DNA of 64,000 nt, taken from NCBI GenBank assembly GCA_963383645.1, contig OY726561.1:142187441-142251440 (forward strand). The letters run 5' to 3'. The DNA is from Muscardinus avellanarius. Lineage: Eukaryota; Chordata; Mammalia; Rodentia; Gliridae. Below are positions 1 to 12,800 of this stretch, piece by piece. Numbering within the stretch: the first letter of the stretch is position 1; the number at the start of each line of letters is the position of its first letter. The notes under the pieces are model-generated. The model worked only from the letters and a program-made list of their open reading frames with translations. It did not search any database and was not told where the DNA came from. The position numbers and the translations under genes were made by a program.

Positions 1-292
1 GTGAATCTGGGCCTGTGTGTGTGGGTGTGAGGATCCCAGGTATCTACAGCCCCATCCCCGTGCTCTCCTTCCTGTGGTTGGTGGTGAGAATGGTCCTCAG
101 ACCCTTCAGGAATTGCCCAGTAAGCAGCTGGGGCCCACTCGGCCTGGGCTGCAGTATCCAGGCCTTGAGCCATAGATGCCTGTCATTCCAGCCTCTCCCT
201 CGGGGCTCCCCTGGGATAGGAGAGGGTGCTGTGGTCATGCTGTCACAGGGGTATCCAGGCCCCAGGCCTAACCAGGGTTCGCTCACCCCCAG

Positions 293-3084
293 GTGCTGCT
301 GTGCGGCTCTGTGACGAGGACCGGGGCTGGCTGGAGCCTGATCTCTTCAACTGCACCTCCCCGGCCTTCCGAGAGCTCAGTCTGCTGGTGAGAGCGCCCC
401 GGCCTGCCCCTGCCTGCCCCCGCCCCCGAGGCCTCTGGTGGGGCCCAGCCTTTGGTCTTGGCCTTTCCTGGGTGCCCTTTGGTTTGGCCAGCCCTCTTCC
501 TGTAAGGCTTGAGGAAGGCCTGTAGAACCACAAGCGGCCACTCATGTTGTTCCGGCAGCTGGACGGCCTGGAGCTGAACAAGACGGCACTGGACACGGTG
601 GAGGCCAAGAAGTTGGCTCAGCGGCTGCGGGAGGTGACCGGCCATACCGACCACTACTTTAGCCAAGATGTCCGAGTCACTGCCCGCCTGCTGGCCTACC
701 TGCTGGCCTTTGAGAGCCATCAGCAGGGCTTTGGGCTGACAGCCACCCAAGATGCCCACTTCAACGAGGTGGGCTGCATCCTGTTTTCCCAGTTCCCTGG
801 CCCTATTTCTCAGGTTCATGCCCCTTGGCCCCAGCCCTGACCCCCCAGCTAGGTCCCTCCTGTCCCCGAGGGAAGTGAAAGTCCCGGGCCTTTCCATCCC
901 AGCCCTTGCATGTTGGGGCCCTTCTAAGCACCTGTCCAGACCCCTCCAGCCTCCCTGCCCCCACTTATCCCACCACCTAGCTAAGCCCAGCTCTCTCTCC
1001 GTCCCCCTAGAATCTGCTGTGGGCCGGCTCTGCACTGCTTGCTCCGGAGACGGGGGACCTGTGGGCGACATTGGGGCGGCGGGCCCCCGGGGGCTCCCCA
1101 GGCAGCGCAGGGCTGGTGCGGCACCTGGAGGAATACGCCGCCACCCTCGCAAGGAACATGGAGCTCACATACCTGAACCCTGTGGGGCTGGTGACACCCA
1201 ATATCAGTGCGTGGTGGGGGCGGGTCGCGGGGCTGGGGACCGATGGCACCCTCAGTACTGCGTAGGAGTAGGCTCTGCACTGGTAGCACAGGAAACGTGG
1301 CCTTGGAACATGGGTGTGAGTTTTCACAGGTGGGAACGGGACCTGGGCGTGTGGGGAGAGGTCCTTGATGGGCATCACCCTTCTTTCTCCTGGGCAGTGC
1401 TCAGCATTGACCGTGTGGAACACCTCAGTTCAACCCGGGGGGCCCGTCGCTACCCCCGCTACCATAGCAACCTTTTTCGGGGTCAGGATGCCTGGGATCC
1501 CCACACCCACGTGCTGCTGCCGTCCCAGACTCCACGGCCATCCCCGTCTGCAGGTGAGAGCCCGTGAGTGCCCCAGGCCAGCTGCTGCCTCCATGTCCTC
1601 CCTGGGTGCCATGCCACCCTCTTGCCAGTTCTCCCCGATTGGACTTTGCCCCCCTCAGAGCTCCAGCATGAGACCCTCCAGGTCAGCCCTCCACTCACCT
1701 TGCCGTACCCCTCGCTTACCAGACCCTCCACCACAGATGACCCTTTCCAGGCCTCGAATGTTCCTCCGTGGGCCTTGCTCCCCCACACCCCAGTTCTGGA
1801 TCTGCAGGGAAGGAAGAGATGGTGTGCATCCTGCCGGGGTGGGTTCAGAGCTGGGTTTGCGGGTGCTCTGGGTCAGAGGTCACTGACTGGCTCTTCCCTC
1901 GCCCGGGCAGTTCTGCCCACAAGCAGCAGCATGGGAAACTCCACCACCTCGAGCGTGGGCCCCCCGCCAGTCCCTCCAGAGCCCGAGCCTGAGCCTGGGA
2001 CCTCCATCGTCATCCTGCTCGTGTACCGCACCTTGGGGGGGCTGCTCCCCGCCCAGTTCCAGGCTGAGCGCCGGGGCGCCAGGTACTGTGGGTCGCGCTC
2101 CTCCCGGGCCCCTCACTCCTGAGCCTCGCCCAGTCCAGCACCCCCTTTTTGGTGGGAAGATAAGTGGATTCGAAGATTACAGAGACGCTCCTGCCACAGC
2201 TCCAGGGAGACCCGTCCGAGCTGGGTTCTGTGTGTCTCCTCTGTGGCTGTGCAAAGCAGCAGCAGAGCAGGCTGACGGCCCCAGAGCTCAAGACGGCCGG
2301 CCACACACAATGTGTGCAGAGCCAGGTCCAGACAGGCCACTTGGCTGATAGAAACAAGGTCAGGCTTGGGTCAGGGGGGGAGTTGGAGGTTATCCGGAGT
2401 TGCTTAGACCTCAGACACCAGTCTGAGCAGTGAATCTGAAGCCCCTGGCAGCCCAGCAGGGGCAGGAGGGGGCAACCTAGACCCTGGGTCCACCGTGCAG
2501 GTGGTACAAGGACAGGGGGAGGTGGGCATTCAGAGCTCGGGGGTGCAGCAGTATCAAAGCCCAGGTCGGGTGTCTTCTCAGGCTTCCCCAGAACCCTGTT
2601 ATGAACTCTCCGGTGGTCAGCGTGGCTGTGTTCCATGGACGCAACTTCCTAAGGGGTGTCCTGGAGTCCCCTATCAGCCTGGAGTTCCGCCTCCTGCAGA
2701 CGGCGAATCGGAGCAAGGCCATCTGCGTGCAATGGGACCCACCTGGCCCGTGAGGACCCCCTCTGGAAGCCTTTTGCCCCTCTGGAAGCCTCAGGGAGGC
2801 TCGTGAGGCCCCCGCCCCTGCCCCTGTACAGTTAGGCCCACGAGGAACGCTGCTCCCCATTCCCCGCACCCTTGGTCCCGCCCATGACCCCACCAGTCCC
2901 TGCCTGGCAGTGGCACTCCCTGCGGGGAAGCTAGAGCTGACTGTCCTGTGGCCGCAGGGAGGACCAGCACGGCATGTGGACGGCACGGGACTGTGAACTG
3001 GTGCACAGGAACGGCTCCCACGCGCGGTGCCGCTGCAGCCGGACGGGCACCTTTGGCGTCCTCATGGATGCCTCTCCCCGTGAG
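293..3084 (+). other. CELSR3: CELSR3 hormone-receptor/GAIN/GPS exons
   Basis: Seven exons encode the juxtamembrane extracellular region. They hold the end of the HRM (CDEDRGW...FNCTSPAF), the GAIN domain (including LRNRLQ-like helices and the VSVAVFHGRNF strand) and the GPS Cys cluster (WTARDCELVHRNGSHARCRC). N-glycosylation sequons are visible at NCTS, NSTT and NGSH. Positions 1-292 are intron with no recognisable exon. Confidence 0.9.
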
Positions 3085-6000
3085 GTGGGGCTCCGTCCAG
3101 GGTCCTGAGGACACGGGAGGATGAAGGGGCATTGGGGCTCCACCCAGCACCCAGTGACCGTCCCTGTCTCCACAGCGGCTGGAGGGCGATCTGGAGCTGC
3201 TGGCCATGTTCACCCACGTGGCTGTGGCAGTGTCTGTGGCTGCGCTGGTGCTGACCGCAGCTGTCCTGCTGAGTCTGCGCAGCCTCAAGTCCAATGTGCG
3301 TGGGATTCACGCCAACGTCGCAGCTGCCCTGGGCACGGCAGAGCTCCTCTTCCTGCTGGGGATTCACAGGACCCACAACCAGGTGACCCCAGCGGGCCTG
3401 GGAAGACTGGAGCCAAAGCTTCAGGGATGCTCAGCTTGGGCTGGGGTTGGGCAGGATGCTGGGGTAACTTGCTCTGAGATAGGGTGGGAAGCAGATGCCT
3501 GGGCAGGGTCAGAAGTGGGGCAAGGCAGAAGAGGTGCCGATGAGCAGGCATGGTGGTGCACGCCCGCAATCCCAGTACTTGGGAGGCTGAGACAAGAGGG
3601 TCACAGATTTGAAACCAGCCTTAGCAACTTAGCAAACCTTGTTTGTTTTGTGGTACTGGGTATCAAATCTAGAGGCATTCTTCTTCCAGGCTACACCCCT
3701 ATCCCTGTTTATTTTATTTTTTCAGTACTGGGGATGGAACCCAGGGACATTCTACCTCCGAGTTACAGCTCTAGCTCTATTTTTTATTCTTTATTTTTTG
3801 AAGCAGAGTCTCACTGAGTTGCAAAGGGCCTCACTAAGTAGCTGAGGCTGGCCTCTAACCGTAATCCTCCTGTCTCAGCCTCCCAAATGCTGGGATTACA
3901 AGCGTGCGCTACCACACCCAGCTTATTCTTTTTTTTTTATTATTTATTTATTTATTTATTTTTTTTATTGGTGCATTATATTCATACAACTTATTGGGGT
4001 AAAAAACTTGTGTGTACAAACATGTACTCATCGCTGATTTAACCCCTACCCAAATACTACCGCATTCCCTCCCCGTCCCTCCCTTCCTTGCTTGGCTTAG
4101 TGATTGACTTCGATATGTTTAAGTACATTGTGTGCTTTAGAGATTTTTCTCTTCTCCCTCCTTTCTCTTCCTTTAGGTTATCTTGTTTGCTCCTCTTTTC
4201 TCCCTAACTCTCACATATTAGGGAAATTATTTTTTTTGTGACTGACTAATCTTATTTTTTGTGACTGACTAATCTCACTTAGCATTATTCTTTATTTTGA
4301 AATCGGGTCTTACTAAGTTACTGAGGTTAGCTGCAAATCTGCCATACTCCTGTCTCAGCCTCCCATGTACTGAAATTACAGGCTTACACCACCATGCCCA
4401 GTAACCCTGTTTTTTTTTTAATTTAATTTAATTTAATTTATTTTATTTATTGTTTTTGGTGGTACTGGGGGTAGAACCCAGAGGCTTTCTACCTCCGGGC
4501 TATACTCCCAGACCCATTTTTTATATTTTATTTGGAAACAGGGTCTCACTAAGTTGCTGAGAGCCTCACTAAGTAGCTGAGGCTGGCTTCGAACCTGTGC
4601 GATCCTCCTGTCTCAGCCTCCCAAGTGGCGGGGATTACAAGCATGTGCCACCATGCCCGGCAGTAACCCTGTTTTAAAGTGAAAAAATAAAATGGGGTGG
4701 GGATGTTGCTCAGAGGTAGAATGCCCTGGGTTCTGCCTCTAGCACCGCGAAGCCAGAGGCGGCGGTGCTGAGGTCCCTTCCTGCTTCCAGCTGGTGTGCA
4801 CCGCAGTGGCCATCCTCCTGCACTACTTCTTCCTCAGCACCTTCGCGTGGCTCCTGGTGCAGGGCCTGCACCTGTACCGCATGCAGGTTGAGCCACGCAA
4901 CGTGGACCGCGGTGCCATGCGCTTCTACCACGCCCTGGGTTGGGGCATCCCCGCCGTGCTGCTGGGTGAGGCTGACCCTGACCTTGCCCCTGACCTGAAT
5001 CACGACCCCAGCCTCTACCCTCTGTGCCGGCTCTTCACCCCAGCTCCTCCCACACATGGGGTCGGCAGTGCTAGAACACACTGCTTAGGTCCTTCTCTTC
5101 CTAAGGCCTTGCTGTTGGCCTGGACCCTGAGGGCTATGGGAACCCTGACTTCTGCTGGATCTCCATCCACGAACCCCTCATCTGGAGTTTCGCTGGCCCT
5201 GTTGTCCTTGTCTTAGTGGTGAGTGCCGACACCTGGTGCCACCCGTGTGCTTTCCTCAGGCATGGAAAGGTTGTGGGCAAGCGTGGCCATCGCCGAGGGG
5301 TACTGGTGACAGTCTACTGGCCTCCTGGGTTCCCTTTGCCTCTGTTGCCTGGTCCTGGAGTGACCGCTCCCCACTAAGCTGACATGAAGATGGGGGCATG
5401 AGCCGGGTGTGGTGGGCACGCTTGTAATCCCAGCGTTCGGGAGGTGGAGACCAGAGGATCCCAGCTCACAGACAGCCTCAGCTACTTAGTGAGGCCCTTT
5501 GCGACTCACTGAGATCCTGTTTTAAAACATAAAAAGCACCGGGCGTGGTGGCGCACGCTTGTAATCCCCATGCTTGCTTGGGAGGCTGAGACAGGAGGAT
5601 CGCACAGGTTCGAAGCCAGCCTCAGCTACTTAGTGAGGCTCTCAGCAACTTAGTGAGACCCTGTTTCTAAATAAAATATAAAATAGGTCTGGGAGTATAG
5701 CCCGGAGGTAGAAAGCCTCTGGGTTCCACCCCCAGTGCCACCAAAAAAATTAAAAATAAAACATAAAAAGACTGGCCGGGGTGGTGGCGCATGCTTGTAA
5801 TCCCAGCATTTGGGAGGCTGAGACAGGAGGATCACAGTTCGCAGACAGCCCCAGCTACTTAGTGAGGCCCTCCGCAACTCAGTGAGACCCTGTTTCAAAA
5901 TCAAGAATAAAAAGTTGGGCAGGGGGTGTAGCTCAGAGGTCAAATGCCCCTGGGTTCCACCCCCAGACCCACAATAAATAAATAAATAAGAAGACTGCTG

Positions 6001-6520
6001 GGTGTGGTGGTGCACACTTGTAATCCCCGTGCTTGGGAGCAGAGACAGGAGGATCCCGCTGGTTCGAAGCCAACCTCACTGGCTTAAGAGACCCTGTTTC
6101 CAAGAAAAAGAAAAAGAAAAAAGGAAAGAAAAAGGAAACGGAGGGTATAAGATCAGCAGCTTGGCCGTTCTCTCAACCTCTCCCTCCATCTCTCAGCCCC
6201 TCTCTAGTGTCCATCTCTGGCTTCTGTGATGTTAAGCTCCTCTGTCTTTTTTTTTTTTCTGTCTTTTGTGTGTGTGTGTGTCGGGGGGGGGGTACTGGGG
6301 GTGGGACTTAGGGGGATTCTACCTCCAAGATACTTCCCTAGACTGCCATCCTCCTGTCTCAGTCTCCCAAATGCTGGGATTACAAGCATGCACCACCAGG
6401 TTTGGCTCTTCTTTATTTTTTGAAACAAGGTCTCACTAAGTTGTGAAGGTTCTCATGAATTGCTGAGGCTGGCCGTGAACCTGCGAGCCTCCAGTCTCAG
6501 CCTCTCAAGTACTGGGATAT

Positions 6521-6563
<43 letters not shown>

Positions 6564-6839
6564 TGTGTGTGTGTGTGTGGTACCGGGGGTAGAATCCAGT
6601 GGCTTTCTATCTCTGGGCTATACTCTCAGACCTATTTTATATTTTAGTTGGAAACAAGGTCTTACTAAGTTGCCAAGAGCCTCACTAGGTAGCTGAGGCT
6701 GGCTTCAAACCTGTGCAATCCTCCTGTCTCAGCCTCCCAAGCGCAGGGATTATAAGCGTGCCCCACCACACCTGACTCGAATACTGAGATTGTAAGCATG
6801 CACCACCGTGCCTGGCTTCCTCTTTTTACTTCTAGTGTG

Positions 6840-6879
<40 letters not shown>

Positions 6880-9800
6880 CGCGCGCGCTCACCGGTCCTT
6901 CCTCTCCATGTAATGTTGGTCTCTCTGTCCCTGTCTCTCACGGTCTCCCTTTCTCTCCCCTGCCCTGCTCCATGTCTCGGCGGTGGATCCAGATGAATGG
7001 GACCATGTTTCTTCTTGCTGCCCGGACATCCTGCTCCACGGGGCAGAGGGAGGCCAAGAAGACCTCTGTGCTGTGAGTTGGCTGGCTGGGAGATGGGATG
7101 GTTCTCAGGATGGGATGGTGGTCCCTGTCTGGATGACTCCTGCCTGCCACCCCAGCATCTCCGGTGTTGGCTGGGCTCCAAACCTGGATGAAGGGAGGGA
7201 TAAGTCCTGGCCTGTGGTCCCTCTCCGGACCCACACACCCTCCCACTCTGCGATCTCCTTGTCCCTAGGCCTCCCCAGGCTCCTGCGCTCTGAGCGACTC
7301 GCTGTGCCCTCTGCCCCAGGTCTTCCCACCTATCTCCCTCGTTTTCTCCCAGGGTGCCCACACTCCTCTTTCCCCCACATCCGCTCATAGCTCCCTGAGC
7401 CCCTTCTGTTCATTGCGTGACCGCCTGTGTCCCCGAGAGTCCCCCTGAGACCTTCATGTTCCTGCATGAGTTCCTCTCTGTCCAGTGAGACCCTGTGTGT
7501 CCTCCCATGTCCCCCGCACGAGCCCTGCTTGACCCTGAGTGTCTTCCTGGCAGGACCCTGCGTAGCTCCTTCCTGCTTCTTCTGCTGGTCAGCGCCTCCT
7601 GGCTCTTTGGCCTTCTGGCAGTCAACCACAGCATCCTAGCCTTCCACTACCTCCATGCCGGACTCTGTGGCCTCCAGGTACCTCACCCCCACCCTCGGCC
7701 TGGACAGGACTTCAGCAGCTGGGCCCAGCCCTGAGCAGGGCGTGGACCCCAGACCAGACATTGGCCCTAGCCACTGAGCCCGGGCCTGGAGCGTCTCAGC
7801 TAGACGCTGTCAGGATGAGTGCCGATCCCGGGTCGGCCTTCACCGGCCTCCTGCTGATGCCTGACCCATCACCGAGTCACTCCTGCTGCTCAGACTTCTC
7901 CCTGCCCCCAGTGGCTTTCCCCAGCATCAGTAACAGCTGGCCACTCTGGTGACCTGTGGGCGCCTCCGCGGGCCCTGGGTTTATCCTCTGGTCACCCTGT
8001 TCTGACCTTCTCTGGCCTCCTGGCGGTCTTCGCTGACCCTTGCTGACCTCCAGGGCCTGGCGGTGTTGCTGCTCTTCTGTGTCCTGAATGCAGATGCCCG
8101 GGCTGCCTGGACACCAGCCTGTCTGGGCAGGAAGGCAGTGCCCGAGGAGACAAGGCCGGCACCCGGGATGGTGAGGGGCTGCGGGGCTGGGGAGTCGGGA
8201 GGTGCCCTGGAGGCCTGGGCCTGGGGCTTCGTCAGGGCTGCTCCTACCCCTGTCCACCCACCTCCCCAGGGGCCTGGGGCCTATAACAACACAGCCCTCT
8301 TTGAGGAGAGCGGCCTCATCCGCATCACGCTTGGTGCTTCCACCGTCTCCTCGGTGAGCAGCGCGCGCTCAGGTCGGAACCAGGACCAGGACAGCCAGCG
8401 GGGCCGCAGCTACCTCAGGTGAGCGGCCATGTGGTTTCAGTCCAGCACCCACATGGAGCTGGCGTCACCTGATCTGAAGGCGTCTGGCTCCGCCTGTCCC
8501 GACCACCTGGGGTCTTGCAGCCACCTCTGCCCAGAAGCCTCCCAGGCCACCCCACACGCCGTTGAGCACTGCTCAGAAGTGCTGAGGCTTCCGGCACCCT
8601 CTTTGACAGGAGTCTTGCATTTCCAGGGACAATGTCCTGGTTCGACATAGCTCGGCTGCAGAACACACAGACCACAGCCTCCAGGCTCACTCTGGCCCCA
8701 CCGACCTGGACGTGGCCATGTTTCATAGAGATGCGGGTAGGGCTAGAGCCCTGGGCCCGGGAGGAGGGAGGCAGAGGGCCTCTTCTGATTCCCTCCTTCC
8801 CCACCCGGGAGCAGTGGCTAGTGGGATGGGACCAGCTGCCCCAGGCCACTGCCTCAGGAAGCACCCACCCACCAATCCAGCCCTGGCCCCTCGCCCACCC
8901 CTGAGGAGTACAGCTCTTCTGTTCTCACCCCTGTGCCAAGCTCTGCCCAGGCCCAGCACCATACCCCCTTGCTGTGCCCACCCCAGACCCTTGGCCCCAG
9001 GCCCTGGCCTCATGCCCCTATTCCCTTGCCACCCCAAGCTGCTACCATACCTTCCTCTCTGTGACTGTCTCGACTCCAGGTGCAGACTCTGACTCGGACA
9101 GTGACCTGTCCCTGGAGGAGGAAAGGAGTCTGTCCATCCCATCCTCAGAAAGCGAGGACAATGGCCGGACACGAGGGCGTTTCCAGCGTCCACTCCGCAG
9201 GGCAGCCCAGAGCGAGAGGCTCCTCACGCACCCCAAAGGTGACCGAGGGACACCCCATTTCTACTTAGATGTGATGCAGGGATCCTGCCGGCCCCTCAGG
9301 ATCCCTGGGTCTACACATTGGGAACCTCTGGGGTCATCGTCAGGGAACCCCATGCACCATCCCCAGGGGCAGCTTGGGCATGAGTTCAGGGTGTCAGAGT
9401 GGCACATTGCCCCATCAGCCTCAGCTTCCTGTAGGTCAGGACCCACCCTGTCTTCCCCACCCCTTAGCCATCAGACTTAGTCCATTTTAGTTAGGGATGA
9501 AGACTTACCCCTGATCCCTTCTCTGGATGGTGCCTTGGTCTTGGAGGAGACATCCTCTGGTTCCAACCTCTGCTCAGTGAGAACAGCCAAGGCACGCAGT
9601 GGTTCACGCCACAATCTAGTGCTTTGGAGGCTGAGACAAGAGGATTGCAGCTTGAAAGCCAGCCTCAGCAATTTAGCAAGATCCTGTTTGAAAAGCCAAA
9701 GAAATAAGCTGGGTGTGGTAGCACACACTTGTAATCCCAGCATTCAGGAGGCTGAGATGGGAGGGTGGTGGTTCACGGCCAGCCTTAGCTACTTGGTGAG

Positions 9801-12800
9801 GCACTTTGCAAATCCATAAGACCCTGTTTCAAAATAAAGAATAAAAAATAGGGTTGGGGGTGTAATTCAGAGGTAGAAAGCCCCTGGGTTCTATCCCCAG
9901 TGCCACACACACACACCAAGGGGAAAACAGCCAGGGCTCCCGAGGGCCATTAGAGGCAGGGTCACTGAGTGGGGCTCACGAGGCTCACGAGTGCCGAGGT
10001 CGGGCCGAGGCACCTCTAACCTGCCATGGCTCCACAGATGTGGACGGCAATGATCTCCTGTCCTACTGGCCAGCTCTGGGCGAGTGTGAGGCAGCCCCCT
10101 GTGCTCTGCAGACCTGGGGCTCTGAGAGGCGCCTGGGGCTGGACACCAGCAAAGATGCGGCCAACAACAACCAGCCGGACCTGGCCCTGACCAGTGGGGA
10201 CGAAGCCTCCCTGGGCCGGGCCCAGCACCAGAGGAAAGGTATGAGCCCTGGCCTTTGGTTGTACTGCAGGAACCGTGGAGGAGGCCTGGGCCCTGACCCA
10301 GCAGGTTTCAGCCTTCTGACCCCATGCTGAGGGCTCCTCTTACTCAGATCTGGAAGGCTTCTCCCCCTCTACCCTGCTCCTGTTCCGGGGACAGCCGCTA
10401 TGCTATCCTGACCCAGGGGATTTCTGCCCCACCACGCCCTGGCCTCTGCCATGGGAATCCAGGGATCCATAGGATTCCTCCCCCTTCCCCATCCCAAATC
10501 TGCTTTTCAGAGATCTTAGGATTGCCAATCCCCAGAGGTTGTCCCTGTCCAACACAAATGGTTTTGCCCCTTTGGCCTCGGCCCGCATTTCTGGACCTGG
10601 CGGGTACCCCTTTTCTGACCTCTCCTGTCCCCAGAGCATTGCTGCGTTCCTGCCCTGACCCCTGCCCCGCTGCCCCTCTAGGACCCCACAGGGTGGCCTC
10701 TGCTCCTAACTCCTCTGAGGGGCCCAGCAGCTGCCACAAACCTAGGCTCAGGATTCCCACCTGCCCTCCCCTCTGCTCCCATTTTGTGCCTTCCTAGGCA
10801 TCCTGAAGAACCGCTTGCAGTACCCGCTGGTGCCCCCGACCCGAGGTGCTCCTGAGCTGTCCTGGTGCCGTGCGGCCACCTTGGGCCACCGTGCAGTGCC
10901 GGCCGCCTCTTACGGCCGCATCTACGCCGGCGGGGGCACGGGCAGCCTATCCCAGCCGGCCAGTCGCTACTCCTCTCGAGAACAGCTGGACTTGCTCCTG
11001 AGGCGGCAGCTGAGCCGTGAGCGGCTGGAACCGGGCCCTGGTCCCCTCCTGCACCCCCTGAGCCGGCTGGGCTCCCAGGAACGCCTGGATGCTGCGTCAG
11101 GCCGCCCTGAGCCCAGAGATCGGGGCAGCACCCTGCCTCGGAGGCAGCCACCCCGGGACTACCCTGGAGCCGTGGCTGGCCGCTTTGGGTCGCGGGATGC
11201 GCTGGACTTGGGAGCACCTCGAGAGTGGCTGAGCACGCTGCCCCCACCCCGCCGTGCCCGGGACCTTGACCCACAGCACACCGCTCTGCCCCTGTCTCCC
11301 CAGCGGCAACTCTCAAGGGACCCCCTCCTGCCCTCCCGGCCCCCGGACTCTCTGTCTAGGGGCTCGAACTCTCGGGAGCGGCTGGACCAGGTGCCTAGTC
11401 GGCATACCTCGCGAGAGGCCCTCGGACCACCCTTGCCACTGCCCAGAGCAAGGGAGGACCCAGCCAGCGGCCCCAGCCATGGCCCCTCCACGGAGCAGCT
11501 GGACATTCTGTCCTCCATCCTGGCCTCCTTCAACTCCTCGGCCCTCTCCTCCGTGCAGTCCTCCAGCACGCCCTCCGGCCCCCACACCACTGCTACGCCT
11601 TCTGCCACGGCCTCGGCGCTTGGGCCCTCCACACCTCGCTCGGCCACCTCCCACAGCCTCTCAGAGCTGTCCCCGGACTCAGAGTAAGCAGGCAACTCCT
11701 GGGTACCTGGAGGGCTCCTCCCTTATGGGATGGCCTGGTCAAAAAGGTGCCGGCTACCCCGTTCTGCCCAGCAAGGAGGCCACACACTGGGGACAGAATC
11801 CTGTCCAGGAATGGCAGTGTGCCCGGGAGGGACTCACCTACTGGCTGTAAGAGTGGAGCCAGCTTCTCTCCCCTCCCCTCCCAGAAGAGGGAAGAGTGAG
11901 GGGTGCCTGCCAAGGGCTGGAGCTAGGGGCAAGGTAGGAGCCAGGTCTAGAGAGGAAGTAACCAGGAGGGACTAATCCTGGGATAGGGAATGTGCCTAAC
12001 TGGAGGGCTTGCTTGGAGGATAAATCATTCATTCCCTCCTGTATTTGGTCAGTTATTAAATTCCTCCTGTCTGGGGGATCTGTGGGGTGTGGTGGGTGGG
12101 GCTCAGAGGTGCTGAGTTGGGACCTGCTAGTCTTGGGTGCCTGCAGGGTGTCTGTCTGGTGGAGGATGGCAGACACACCCAGCAGTAACTGTCTACCCTG
12201 CAGTCCAAGAAGGAGGAGAGGCAAGCCGGGCTTGGTAGCACACATCTGTGATCCCAGATCTTTGGAGGCTGAGACAGGAGGATCACAGGTTCAAGGCCAG
12301 CCTCAGTGAGACCTTGTTAAAAACTAAAAAAAAGCTGGGCGTGGTGGTACACTGTAATCCCAGCATTTGGGAAGCAGAGACAGGAAGACATGATTTGCAG
12401 ATAAACTCAGCTACTTAATGAGGCCCTTTGAAACTCAACAAGACTGTGTTTCTTTTCTTTCTCTCTCTCTCTCTCTCTTTTTTTTTTTTTTTTTTTTATT
12501 TGGTGGTACTGGGGTTCCTGGAAGCCCTTCTATCTCCGGGCTACACTCCCAGACCTATTTTATACTTTTTTTAGTTTTTGGAAACAGGGTCTCTTAAGCC
12601 AGCACGGCTGGCTTTGAACCTACGTGATCCTCCTGTCTCCGCCTCCCAAGCACAGGGATTACAAGCGTGCACTACCACGCCCGGCCTGTGTTTCGTTTTA
12701 TTTATTTATTTATCTATTGGTACTGGGGGTAGAACTCAGGGGCTTTTTTTTTCTACCTCTGGGCTATACTCCCAGACCTATTTTATTTGTTTTTTTTTTT

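Larger units (their letters stand above)
3176..8170 (+). other. CELSR3: CELSR3 seven-transmembrane exons
   Basis: Exons 3176-3382, 4791-4965, 5106-5218, 6993-7072, 7554-7677 and 8054-8170 encode the class B2 GPCR helices. TM1 is the VAVAVSVAALVLTAAVLLSL stretch. Later helices include AVAILLHYFFLSTFAWLLVQ, FAGPVVLVLV, SSFLLLLLVSASWLFGLLAV and GLAVLLLFCVLNADARAAW. The introns 3383-4790 and 5219-6992 are filled with SINEs; the others are short and mostly unique. Confidence 0.92.

Noticed and set aside
283..1152. Long open frames on the wrong strand or frame over CELSR3, SLC26A6 and UQCRC1 (for example 283-1152, 24693-25616, 49272-50207, 20156-20989)
   Set aside because: They span true exons and introns in high-GC DNA, have Pro/Arg/Gly-rich low-complexity translations, and match no family I know.
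11684..11687. TAA at 11685-11687 as the normal CELSR3 stop
   Set aside because: A GTAAGC donor overlaps it, and the exon at 14367 continues in phase to the human ending VPRSEGHS. Kept only as a possible alternative end.
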